A stretch of DNA of 7,121 nt from assembly GCA_037445185.1 (NCBI GenBank), contig JBBIKZ010000120.1, forward strand, positions 1-7,121, read 5' to 3'. The translations under genes and the position numbers were made by a program. Source of the DNA: JANWZL01 sp037445185 (GTDB lineage Bacteria > Pseudomonadota > Gammaproteobacteria > Burkholderiales > Thiobacillaceae). Under the pieces are notes generated by a model. That model saw only the letters and a program-made list of their open reading frames with translations, was not told the origin of the DNA and made no database searches. This document shows, one piece after another, positions 1 to 7,070 of the stretch (its first letter is position 1; each line of letters starts with the position of its first letter).

Positions 1-167
1 ATAATGTAGCTTGCCCCGCAACCCCGTGCATACGGGCGCAACGCCGCTCCGCAGCCCTTGTCACCCGCCTTGGCGGCTCGTCACGTCAGGGGTTTGCCCC
101 GCTGTCTGGCGTCAGGGGGGGACCAGGCGGCGCGGGGACTGCTGACACCCGGGCCGGATCCCGGCGT
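1..167. other. Intergenic region downstream of atpC, no gene seen
   Basis: This stretch follows the atpC stop codon, and I find no gene in it with support. It contains several small GC-rich inverted repeats: GCCGG/CCGGC at 153-165, GGGG/CCCC at 89-100, CCGCC/GGCGG at 65-76 and CCCGT/ACGGG at 23-36. It also has a 9-bp direct repeat (CGTCAGGGG) at 84-92 and 110-118. None of the hairpins is followed by a T-run on the minus strand, so no standard intrinsic terminator is visible. The operon may end by another mechanism such as Rho, or further downstream. In many Gammaproteobacteria glmU follows atpC, but no start of it can be seen here. Confidence 0.6.
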
Positions 168-593
168 TCAGCGCCCCTTCTTGCGCAGCTTCTGGATGGC
201 GGACAGTTGGGCGATGGCCTCGGCCAGTTCGGCCTGGGCGCGGGCATAGTCCATGGCCGAGCTGCGGTCGCGCATCGCCTCCTCGGCCTGACGCTTGGCC
301 TCCAGTGCCCGTGCCTCGTCGAGGTCGGCGCCGCGGATGGCGGTATCGGACAGGATGGTGACCACACCCGGCTGCACCTCCAGTATGCCACCGGAGACGA
401 AGATCAGGTCTTCCTCCTCCCGGTCGGGCGACTTGATGCGTACCGAGCCGGGCTTGATCCGCGAGATCATGGGCGCGTGGCGCGGGTAGATGCCGACCTC
501 GCCCATCTCCGCCGGCACGACGACGAACTCCGCCAGCCCCGAATAGATCGACGCCTCGGCGCTCACGATGTCCACATGGATGGTCATTGCCAT
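168..593 (-). CDS. atpC: F1Fo ATP synthase epsilon subunit
   Basis: This is the epsilon subunit (141 aa) of the F1 central stalk. It binds gamma and the c-ring and acts as an intrinsic regulator of ATP hydrolysis. The N-terminal beta-sandwich domain (about residues 1-86) contains GEVGIYPRHAP (31-41) and SGGILEVQPG (67-76), both near-identical to the E. coli protein. The C-terminal helical hairpin (about 87-141) carries LDEARA at 91-96, which matches the epsilon ATP-binding motif known in the family. The start is ATG at 593: MAMTIHVDIVSAE aligns with the E. coli N-terminus, and AGAGGA lies 8 nt upstream. The frame is open further upstream to 755, but that part overlaps atpD and has no epsilon similarity. 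It is the last gene of the operon, 76 nt after atpD, which is the longest gap in the cluster. Confidence 0.97.
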   Translation of the reverse strand: MAMTIHVDIVSAEASIYSGLAEFVVVPAEMGEVGIYPRHAPMISRIKPGSVRIKSPDREEEDLIFVSGGILEVQPGVVTILSDTAIRGADLDEARALEAKRQAEEAMRDRSSAMDYARAQAELAEAIAQLSAIQKLRKKGR

Positions 594-601
594 AGTTCTG
601 T

Positions 602-607
602 TCCTCT
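602..607 (-). promoter_or_regulatory. Ribosome binding site of atpC
   Basis: AGAGGA lies 8 nt before ATG at 593. It fixes the start and excludes the longer open frame. The C-rich RNA tract complementary to the G-runs at 611-631 ends only a few bases upstream of it, so folding of the spacer could affect access to this site. Confidence 0.7.
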
Positions 608-610
608 TGC

Positions 611-631
611 GGGGAGGGGGGCGGGGTGGGG
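611..631 (+). other. Putative G-quadruplex motif in the atpD-atpC spacer
   Basis: Four runs of G (611-614, 616-621, 623-626, 628-631) are separated by single bases A, C and T. All runs are at least four long and all loops are 1 nt, a pattern established as very favourable for a parallel quadruplex. The G-rich strand is the plus strand, which is the template for this operon, so the mRNA would carry the complementary C-tract. The motif is seen directly; folding and function are inferred. Confidence 0.6.
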
Positions 632-648
632 CGCGTGAGTGCGCGCCC
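629..648 (-). other. Strong GC hairpin between atpD and atpC
   Basis: This is a perfect 7-bp inverted repeat, GGGCGCG and CGCGCCC, around a 6-nt loop, lying 21 nt after the atpD stop codon. No T-run follows it on the operon strand, so it is not a standard intrinsic terminator. It could be an RNA-processing or 3'-end-protecting element, or a pause site. Its right arm in the transcript comes from bases 629-631, which also belong to the last G-run of the quadruplex motif. Confidence 0.55.
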
Positions 649-669
649 TCGCATCCGGCACCCCACGCC

Positions 670-2049
670 TCACTGTATCGACTTCGCCTTTTCCACCGCC
701 TCGTCGATGGTGCCGACCATGTAGAAGGCCTGCTCGGGCAGGTGGTCGTATTCACCCGCGACGATGGCCTTGAAGCCGGCGATGGTGTCCTTGAGGCTCA
801 CGTACTTGCCGGGGGCGCCGGTGAAGGCCTCGGCGACGAAGAAGGGCTGCGACAGGAAGCGCTGGATCTTGCGCGCACGGGCGACGATCAGCTTGTCGTC
901 CGGTGAGAGCTCGTCCATGCCCAGGATGGCGATGATGTCGCGCAGCTCCTTGTAGCGCTGCAGGGTCGCCTGCACCGAGCGGGCGACGGTGTAGTGCTCC
1001 TCGCCGATCACCAGGGGGTCGAGGATGCGCGAGGTGGAGTCGAGCGGGTCCACCGCCGGGTAGATACCCAGCTCGGCCACCTGACGCGAGAGCACCAGGG
1101 TGGCGTCCAAGTGGGCGAAGGTGGTGGCGGGCGAGGGGTCGGTCAGGTCGTCCGCCGGCACGTAGACGGCTTGGAAGGAGGTGATGGAGCCCACGCGGGT
1201 GGAGGTGATGCGCTCCTGCAGCGCCCCCATCTCCGAGGCGAGCGTGGGCTGGTAGCCCACGGCGGAGGGCATGCGGCCGAGCAGCGCGGACACCTCGGTG
1301 CCGGCCAGGGTGTAGCGGTAGATGTTGTCGATGAACAACAGCACGTCGCGGCCTTCGTCGCGGAAGAACTCGGCCATGGTCAATCCCGTCAGCGCCACGC
1401 GCAGGCGGTTGCCCGGCGGCTCGTTCATCTGGCCGTAGACCAGGGCGACCTTGTCCAGCACGCCGCCTTCCTTCATCTCGTGATAGAAGTCATTGCCCTC
1501 GCGGGTGCGCTCGCCCACGCCGGCGAACACCGAGTAGCCGGAGTGCTCGACGGCAATGTTGCGGATCAGCTCCATCAGGGTCACCGTCTTGCCCACGCCG
1601 GCGCCGCCGAAGAGCCCCACCTTGCCGCCCTTGGCGATGGGCATGATGAGGTCGATGACCTTGATGCCGGTCTCCAGCACCTCGACGGCGGCGGCCTGAT
1701 CGGCAAAGCCGGGGGCCTTGCGGTGGATGGGCAGGTGGTGTTCGGATTGCACCGGGCCGACCTCGTCCACGGGTTGCCCGAGCACGTTCATGATGCGCCC
1801 CAGGGTCGGCTTACCCACCGGCACCATGATCGGGTTGCCGGTGTTGCGCACGGTCATGCCGCGCTTCAGGCCGTCGGTCGAGCCCAGGGCGATGGTGCGC
1901 ACCACGCCGTCGCCCAACTGCTGCTGCACCTCGAAGGTCAAGGGCGGCTCGTCCAGCTCGATGGCGTCATAGACCTTGGGCATGCCTTGGCGGGGGAACT
2001 GCATGTCCACCACCGCACCGATGATCTGTACGATTTCTCCTTCGCGCAT
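670..2049 (-). CDS. atpD: F1Fo ATP synthase beta subunit
   Basis: This is the catalytic beta subunit (459 aa) of F1, where ADP and phosphate are joined to ATP. The N-terminal barrel begins with EIVQIIGAVVDMQFP. The P-loop GGAGVGKT is at about 148-155 (catalytic Lys154). The catalytic Glu is in GERTRE (Glu180, followed by Arg181). The Walker B strand is LLFIDN (Asp241), followed by IYRYTLAGTEVSALLGRMPS. The DELSPDD version of the DELSEED segment contacts gamma and epsilon. The length matches the E. coli protein (460 aa). The start is ATG at 2049, with AGGA 9 nt upstream. A TTG six codons earlier (2067) lies upstream of this ribosome binding site and is unlikely to be used. The gap after atpG is 42 nt. 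All key catalytic residues are present. Confidence 0.98.
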   Translation of the reverse strand: MREGEIVQIIGAVVDMQFPRQGMPKVYDAIELDEPPLTFEVQQQLGDGVVRTIALGSTDGLKRGMTVRNTGNPIMVPVGKPTLGRIMNVLGQPVDEVGPVQSEHHLPIHRKAPGFADQAAAVEVLETGIKVIDLIMPIAKGGKVGLFGGAGVGKTVTLMELIRNIAVEHSGYSVFAGVGERTREGNDFYHEMKEGGVLDKVALVYGQMNEPPGNRLRVALTGLTMAEFFRDEGRDVLLFIDNIYRYTLAGTEVSALLGRMPSAVGYQPTLASEMGALQERITSTRVGSITSFQAVYVPADDLTDPSPATTFAHLDATLVLSRQVAELGIYPAVDPLDSTSRILDPLVIGEEHYTVARSVQATLQRYKELRDIIAILGMDELSPDDKLIVARARKIQRFLSQPFFVAEAFTGAPGKYVSLKDTIAGFKAIVAGEYDHLPEQAFYMVGTIDEAVEKAKSIQ

Positions 2050-2058
2050 CGCTCGATT

Positions 2059-2062
2059 TCCT
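2059..2062 (-). promoter_or_regulatory. Ribosome binding site of atpD
   Basis: AGGA lies 9 nt upstream of ATG at 2049, inside the 42-nt atpG-atpD spacer. Its position decides the start in favour of this ATG over the in-frame TTG at 2067, which would place the Shine-Dalgarno inside the coding region. Confidence 0.65.
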
Positions 2063-2091
2063 AGCAAGTTTGAATTCCGTCGCGTCCCGCG

Positions 2092-2958
2092 TCACACGGC
2101 CGAGGCGCCCGCCACGATCTCGGAGAGCTCCTGGGTGATGGCCGCCTGGCGGGTCTTGTTGTAGACCAGCTTCAGTTCCTCGATCACGTTCTTGGCGTTG
2201 TCCGACGCGGCCTTCATGGCCACCATGCGCGCCGACTGCTCGCAGGCCATGTTCTCCGCCACCGCCTGGTAGATCAGGGTCTCGATGTAGCGGATCATGA
2301 GCGCATCCACCACCGGCTTGGCCTCGGGCTCGTAGATGTAGTCCCAGTGTTCCTCCTTCTTTTCCAGCGCGGCTTCCGGGGTCAAAGGCAGCAACTGGCT
2401 GAAGGTGGCCTCCTGCTTCATGGTGTTGATGAAGCGGCTGTAGATGAGGTAAAGCGCGTCGATGTTGCCGGCCCGGTAGGCATCGAGCATGACCTGCACG
2501 GGGCCGATCAGCTTCTCCAGATGGGGGGTGTCGCCCAGGCCGGTGAGATGCGAGACGATGTTGGCCCCCACCCGCTGCATGAAGCCGAAGCCCTTGTTGC
2601 CGATCACCGTGACGTCGCAATCGATGCCTTGCGGCTGCCAGGCCTTCATCTTGTTGATGGCCAGACGCAGGGCGTTGGTGTTGAGCCCCCCGCACAGCCC
2701 CTTGTCGGTGGTGACCACGATCAGGCCCACCCGCCGGATGGGGTCGCGGGCGATGGTACAGGGGTGCTTGTACTCGGAATGGGCCTGACTGAAGTGCGCC
2801 ACCACGCGGCCGATCTTCTCGGCGTAGGGTCGCGCCGCGCGCATGCGGTCCTGCGCCTTGCGCATCTTGGAGGCGGCCACCATCTCCATGGCCTTGGTGA
2901 TCTTGCGCGTGTTCTCGACGCTCTTGATCTTGGTGCGGATCTCTTTGCCGGCTGCCAT
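2092..2958 (-). CDS. atpG: F1Fo ATP synthase gamma subunit
   Basis: This is the gamma subunit (288 aa), the central rotor shaft that couples c-ring rotation to the beta catalytic sites. The N-terminal helix begins KEIRTKIKSVENTRKITKAM, a hallmark of the family. The Rossmann-like domain contains TTDKGLCGGLN at about 83-93. The C-terminal helix ends MKAASDNAKNVIEEL, then NKTRQAAITQELSEIV. These two helices form the coiled coil inside alpha3beta3. The length is close to E. coli gamma (287 aa). No cysteine-containing regulatory insert of the chloroplast type is present. The start is ATG at 2958, 11 nt after the atpA stop. The upstream sequence has no convincing Shine-Dalgarno, so translation may depend on reinitiation by ribosomes finishing atpA (inference). 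Confidence 0.97.
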   Translation of the reverse strand: MAAGKEIRTKIKSVENTRKITKAMEMVAASKMRKAQDRMRAARPYAEKIGRVVAHFSQAHSEYKHPCTIARDPIRRVGLIVVTTDKGLCGGLNTNALRLAINKMKAWQPQGIDCDVTVIGNKGFGFMQRVGANIVSHLTGLGDTPHLEKLIGPVQVMLDAYRAGNIDALYLIYSRFINTMKQEATFSQLLPLTPEAALEKKEEHWDYIYEPEAKPVVDALMIRYIETLIYQAVAENMACEQSARMVAMKAASDNAKNVIEELKLVYNKTRQAAITQELSEIVAGASAV

Positions 2959-2969
2959 GATGGGGCCCG

Positions 2970-4507
<1,538 letters not shown>

Positions 4508-4511
<4 letters not shown>

Positions 4512-4538
4512 AAGCACTCCAAAGATGCTCGATTATGC
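4508..4538 (-). promoter_or_regulatory. Possible RNA fold over the atpH stop and atpA start
   Basis: On the operon strand, GCATA at 4538-4534 can pair with TATGC at 4512-4508, and AGCA at 4529-4526 with TGCT at 4516-4513. A 3-4 nt bulge separates the two short stems. The atpH stop TAA and the atpA ATG fall in the outer stem, while the GGAG site lies in the loop. A ribosome finishing atpH would open this fold, which would couple translation of the two genes. The pairing is visible in the sequence; the role is inferred, and the stems are short. Confidence 0.35.
4517..4520 (-). promoter_or_regulatory. Ribosome binding site of atpA
   Basis: GGAG lies 5 nt upstream of ATG at 4511, in the 21-nt atpH-atpA gap. 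It supports the ATG start, which gives the family-standard 513-residue alpha. The alternative GTG at 4517 uses the last G of this site. Confidence 0.7.
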
Positions 4539-5069
4539 TGTGAGGGTGGCGGCCAGCTCGGCCAGCTTGCCACGCACCGATGCATCCAGGACCTCGTCGC
4601 CGACGTGGATGATCACGCCGCCGATCAGGGCGGGATCCACCTCCTGGGTGGCGCTGATCTTCCGTCCGAAGCGGGCCTCGAGCCTCGCGACCAGGGTGGA
4701 GAGCTGGGCGGGGGTCAGCTCGTAGGCGGTCACCACACGCGCCTCCAGCACCCCCTCCTCGTCCGCCTTCATCTCCTCGAACAGACGGGCGATCTCGGGC
4801 AAGGCGGCCAGGCGATCGTTTTCCACCAGCAGGCGGACGAAATTCACGCCTTCCGCCGTGAGCTTGTCGCCACACACGGCCAGGAGCACCTCGGTCAGCT
4901 GCGCGCGGGTCACGTCTGGGTGCTCGGCCAGGGCGCGGATGCGCTCGTCCCCGGCCACGGCGGGGAGCAGGGCCAGCATGTCGGACCAGGCCGACCAGGC
5001 ATTGCCCGCCTTGGCCAGTCGGGCGACGGCCTCGGCATAGGGGCGGGCCAGGGTGGTCAGCTCGGTCAT
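4533..5069 (-). CDS. atpH: F1Fo ATP synthase delta subunit
   Basis: This is the delta subunit (178 aa; E. coli 177), which sits on top of F1 and links the alpha N-termini to the b-subunit stalk. The N-terminal helical bundle (about 1-105) begins ELTTLARPYAEAVARLA, typical of the family. The more variable C-terminal part contains VVTAYELTPAQLSTLVARLEARFG, then DPALIGGVIIHVGDEVLDASVRGKL, the conserved delta signature region near the C-terminus. The start is ATG at 5069, only 2 nt after the atpF stop. The purine-rich AAAGAGAT within the last atpF codons can serve as a ribosome binding site, so translation is probably coupled to atpF. Sequence conservation is lower than for alpha or beta, as usual for delta. 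Confidence 0.96.
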   Translation of the reverse strand: MTELTTLARPYAEAVARLAKAGNAWSAWSDMLALLPAVAGDERIRALAEHPDVTRAQLTEVLLAVCGDKLTAEGVNFVRLLVENDRLAALPEIARLFEEMKADEEGVLEARVVTAYELTPAQLSTLVARLEARFGRKISATQEVDPALIGGVIIHVGDEVLDASVRGKLAELAATLTA

Positions 5070-5071
5070 GG

Positions 5072-5542
5072 TCAGATCTCTTTGCTGATGGCTTCCAGCA
5101 GGTCGGCATGGACCTTGGCGTCGACCTCGCGGCGCAGCACCTTCTCGGCACCGGCCACCACCAGGGCGGCCACTTGGGCACGCAATTGTTCGCGGGCGCG
5201 GTGGGTTGCCTGCTCGATCTCGGCCTGCGCGGCGGCGATCTGCCGGTCACCCTCGACCCTGGCCGCCATCTTGGCCTCCTCGATGATCTGGGCCGCGCGC
5301 CTTTCCGCCTGGGCGATGATCTCGGCCGCCTTCACCTTGCCTTCGTGCAGGGTCTTGGTCGCCCGCTTGGCCGCCAGCTCCTGCTCTTGCTTGCCGCGCT
5401 CGGCGGCGGCCAGCCCGTCGGCGATCGTCTTGCGGCGTGTCTCCAGCGCGCTGACGATATGCGGCCAGATGTATTTCATGCAGAACCAGACGAAGACCGC
5501 GAAGGTGATCGACTGCCCGATCAGGGTCAAATTGATGTTCAT
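5072..5542 (-). CDS. atpF: F1Fo ATP synthase subunit b
   Basis: This is subunit b (156 aa, the same length as in E. coli), the peripheral stalk that holds F1 against rotation. One N-terminal membrane helix (about 4-26) is followed by KYIWPHIVSALETRRKTIADGLA, a hinge and start of the soluble helix that is highly conserved. The rest is a long charged helix rich in Ala, Glu, Lys and Arg (about 35-156) suited to dimerise, with REQLRAQVAALVVAGAEKVL near the C-terminus for delta binding. A single b gene is present, so a homodimer is expected rather than the b/b' pair of photosynthetic alphaproteobacteria and cyanobacteria. The start is ATG at 5542, with GAGG 9 nt upstream, 35 nt after the atpE stop. 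Confidence 0.97.
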   Translation of the reverse strand: MNINLTLIGQSITFAVFVWFCMKYIWPHIVSALETRRKTIADGLAAAERGKQEQELAAKRATKTLHEGKVKAAEIIAQAERRAAQIIEEAKMAARVEGDRQIAAAQAEIEQATHRAREQLRAQVAALVVAGAEKVLRREVDAKVHADLLEAISKEI

Positions 5543-5577
5543 GGCTCGACGCCTCGAAGCTGACGCGACGTCTCGTC

Positions 5578-5814
5578 TCAGACCACGAAGAACAGCACGT
5601 ACAGGGCGACAGCGACGGAAATCATCGGCACCGCATCGACCAGACCCATGACGATGAAGAACTGGGTGCGCAGCATGGGGGTCAACTCGGGCTGACGGGC
5701 CGCCCCCTCGAGGAAGCGACCGCCGAGGATGCCGATGCCCACCGAGGCACCCAAGGCGCCCAGACTCATCATGAGCGCGCCGGCGATGTAGAGCAGAGCT
5801 TGGGACATTTCCAT
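5578..5814 (-). CDS. atpE: F1Fo ATP synthase subunit c
   Basis: This is subunit c (78 aa), the proteolipid that forms the rotating membrane ring. It has two membrane helices (about 7-37 and 48-77) joined by the polar loop ARQPEL (39-44), which contacts gamma and epsilon. Helix 1 has the glycine-rich packing motif GALGASVGIGILGG. Helix 2 carries the ion-binding carboxylate Asp60 in GLVDAVPMI, equal to E. coli Asp61. The Gln and Glu-Ser ligands known from Na+-binding c-rings are absent, so protons are the likely ion. The start is ATG at 5814, placed 8 nt after AGGAG. A second in-frame ATG at 5808 is less well spaced. The gene begins 42 nt after atpB. Confidence 0.98.
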   Translation of the reverse strand: MEMSQALLYIAGALMMSLGALGASVGIGILGGRFLEGAARQPELTPMLRTQFFIVMGLVDAVPMISVAVALYVLFFVV

Positions 5815-5822
5815 TTGGGGTT

Positions 5823-5827
5823 CTCCT
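5823..5827 (-). promoter_or_regulatory. Strong ribosome binding site of atpE
   Basis: AGGAG lies 8 nt upstream of ATG at 5814. It is the best Shine-Dalgarno match that I see in the operon. This fits the need for many copies of subunit c per complex. The sequence before it is pyrimidine-rich (for example CTCTTTCCC), which may keep the site unstructured. Confidence 0.75.
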
Positions 5828-5856
5828 ATGTCAAAGGTCGGGATGGGAAAGAGCGA

Positions 5857-6699
5857 TCAATGGTGTTCTTGGTGCGCCATGTCCAGATAGACGATGGTCA
5901 GCGTCATGAAGATGAAGGCCTGCAGGGTGATGATCAGCACGTGGAAGACCGCCCAGGCCCATTGCAACACGCCGCCGGAGAGGAACATGACGGCCCCGCC
6001 CGAGAACATGAGCGCGATCAAGATGAACATTACCTCGCCGGCATACAGGTTGCCGAACAACCGCAGCGCGAGCGAGATCGGCTTGGCGATGAGGTTGACG
6101 CCCTCCAGCAGCAGGTTCACCGGCATGCCCCACTTGCCGAAGGGCTGGAAGGCCAGCTCTCCGAAGAACCCGCCCACCCCCTTCATCTTGACGCTGTAGT
6201 ACAGGATGAGGAGGAAGACACCGATGGCCATGCCGAAGGCGGCGTTGGGATCCGTGGTCGGCACCAGCTTGAAATAGGGTAGCCCCAGCGCACCCATGAG
6301 GCCCGGGATCCAGTCGATGGGCACCAGATCCATGAGGTTCAACAGGAAGATCCAGACGAAAATGGTGAGCGCGAGCGGCGCGATGAGGGGGTTGCGGCCG
6401 GTGAAGGAGCCCTTGACGCTCGAGTCGATGAACTCGACCACCCACTCGACGAAGTTCTGCAGTCCCCCGGGCACGCCCGCCGTCGCCCGGGCGGCCGCCT
6501 TGCGGAAGAAATAGAGGAAGATCACGCCCAGCAGGATGGACACGCCCAGGGTGTCGAGATGGATGGCCCAGAAGCCCATGGCCTTGGCCTCGGCGGCGCT
6601 GTGGGCGAGACCCCAGGTGCCGTCGGGGTGCTGGCCGAAGACCAGATTCTGCAGGTGGTGCTTGATGTACTCCGCCGAGGTGTGCGCTTCGCCTGCCAT
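5857..6699 (-). CDS. atpB: F1Fo ATP synthase subunit a
   Basis: This is subunit a (280 aa), the membrane stator that provides the two proton half-channels next to the c-ring. Hydrophobic segments lie at about 45-65, 107-127, 155-172, 208-232 and 248-272. The essential arginine is Arg213 in LALRLFGNLYAGE, with Glu222 in the same segment and His253 in VFHVLIITLQAFIFM. These correspond to E. coli Arg210, Glu219 and His245. APLALTIFVWIFLLNLMDLVP is another family block. I chose ATG at 6699 because AGEAHTSAEYIKHHL aligns with the E. coli N-terminus, and GGGGA lies 10 nt upstream. A GTG at 6720 in the same frame overlaps the atpI stop as GTGA and would add seven residues, so it remains possible. 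The C-terminus ends in a His/Glu-rich tail. Confidence 0.96.
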   Translation of the reverse strand: MAGEAHTSAEYIKHHLQNLVFGQHPDGTWGLAHSAAEAKAMGFWAIHLDTLGVSILLGVIFLYFFRKAAARATAGVPGGLQNFVEWVVEFIDSSVKGSFTGRNPLIAPLALTIFVWIFLLNLMDLVPIDWIPGLMGALGLPYFKLVPTTDPNAAFGMAIGVFLLILYYSVKMKGVGGFFGELAFQPFGKWGMPVNLLLEGVNLIAKPISLALRLFGNLYAGEVMFILIALMFSGGAVMFLSGGVLQWAWAVFHVLIITLQAFIFMTLTIVYLDMAHQEHH

Positions 6700-6716
6700 G
6701 TCCAGTGCGTCCCCAA

Positions 6717-7070
6717 TCACTTACCCACCCGGACCGCTGCCGCGATCATCCAGGCCAGCAGTCCGACCACAAATCCGGCCAGCATCGGCGCCGCCTCGAG
6801 CCTCCCTCCTCCCAGTCCGAGCGCCAGCCAGACACCGACCACTAAAAACCGCTCCAGACTGGAGCGGTAGAACGACTTCAGGTGCCGGGCGGCATCGCAG
6901 TGGTAGTCGTGTTCACCCTGCCGATGTCGCCAGAGCAGCAGCCCGGTGTTCGCCAACGCCGCGGCACCCCCGTACAGGGCCGCCCAACCGTCGGCCGGCT
7001 CCGCCCAGAGGCCGATGGCCAGGGCCGTCAGCAGCACGACCACGCCTTGTACGGCGACCGGAAAAAACAT
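6717..7070 (-). CDS. atpI: ATP synthase accessory protein AtpI
   Basis: AtpI (117 aa) is a small membrane protein often encoded first in atp operons. In other bacteria it has been linked to assembly or stability of the c-ring, and it is not part of the finished enzyme. Four hydrophobic segments lie at about 4-22, 28-47, 75-89 and 94-113. A polar region between the second and third (WRHRQGEHDYHCDAARH) is followed by FYRSSLERF. The pattern GGAAALANTGLLLWRHRQ resembles the E. coli protein around its second segment. The N-terminus is about ten residues shorter than in E. coli. The start at 7070 lacks a visible Shine-Dalgarno, but no better in-frame start exists in the window. An inverted repeat with a T-run lies inside the gene at 6844-6868. 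The gene ends 17 nt before the chosen atpB start. Confidence 0.88.
   Translation of the reverse strand: MFFPVAVQGVVVLLTALAIGLWAEPADGWAALYGGAAALANTGLLLWRHRQGEHDYHCDAARHLKSFYRSSLERFLVVGVWLALGLGGGRLEAAPMLAGFVVGLLAWMIAAAVRVGK
6844..6868 (-). terminator. Terminator-like hairpin inside atpI
   Basis: On the operon strand, arms ACCGCTCCAG and CTGGAGCGGT form a perfect 10-bp inverted repeat around one T. In RNA this would give a stem of about 8-9 bp with a 3-5 nt loop. It is followed at once by a run of five T (6848-6844, the first shared with the stem), then AG. This has the form of an intrinsic terminator in the sense direction, about 200 nt into atpI and upstream of all structural genes. The reverse strand has no T-run after the stem. 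It codes for Y-R-S-S-L-E-R-F-L, so it may be chance, but the match is very good. Whether it terminates transcription is unknown. Confidence 0.5.

Noticed and set aside
58..249. Short plus-strand frame at the downstream end
   Set aside because: It mostly overlaps atpC in antisense, has no ribosome binding site that I trust, and has no recognisable protein features.
594..755. Upstream extension of the atpC frame into atpD
   Set aside because: The extra residues are low-complexity alternate-frame sequence overlapping atpD and its spacer. The real N-terminus MAMT follows a good ribosome binding site.
994..2064. Long open frame (356 codons) on the plus strand opposite atpD
   Set aside because: It has the same antisense composition, with no recognisable motif, and lies entirely within atpD.
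2050..2067. TTG start that would lengthen atpD by six codons
   Set aside because: It lies upstream of the AGGA site, and the added residues do not match the beta N-terminus.
4512..4517. GTG start that would lengthen atpA by two codons
   Set aside because: It overlaps the GGAG site. The ATG at 4511 gives the standard 513-residue alpha beginning MQLN.
5578..5814. Possibility of a sodium-driven c-ring
   Set aside because: The ion-site residue is Asp in GLVDAVPMI, and the extra Na+ ligands known from sodium c-rings are absent.
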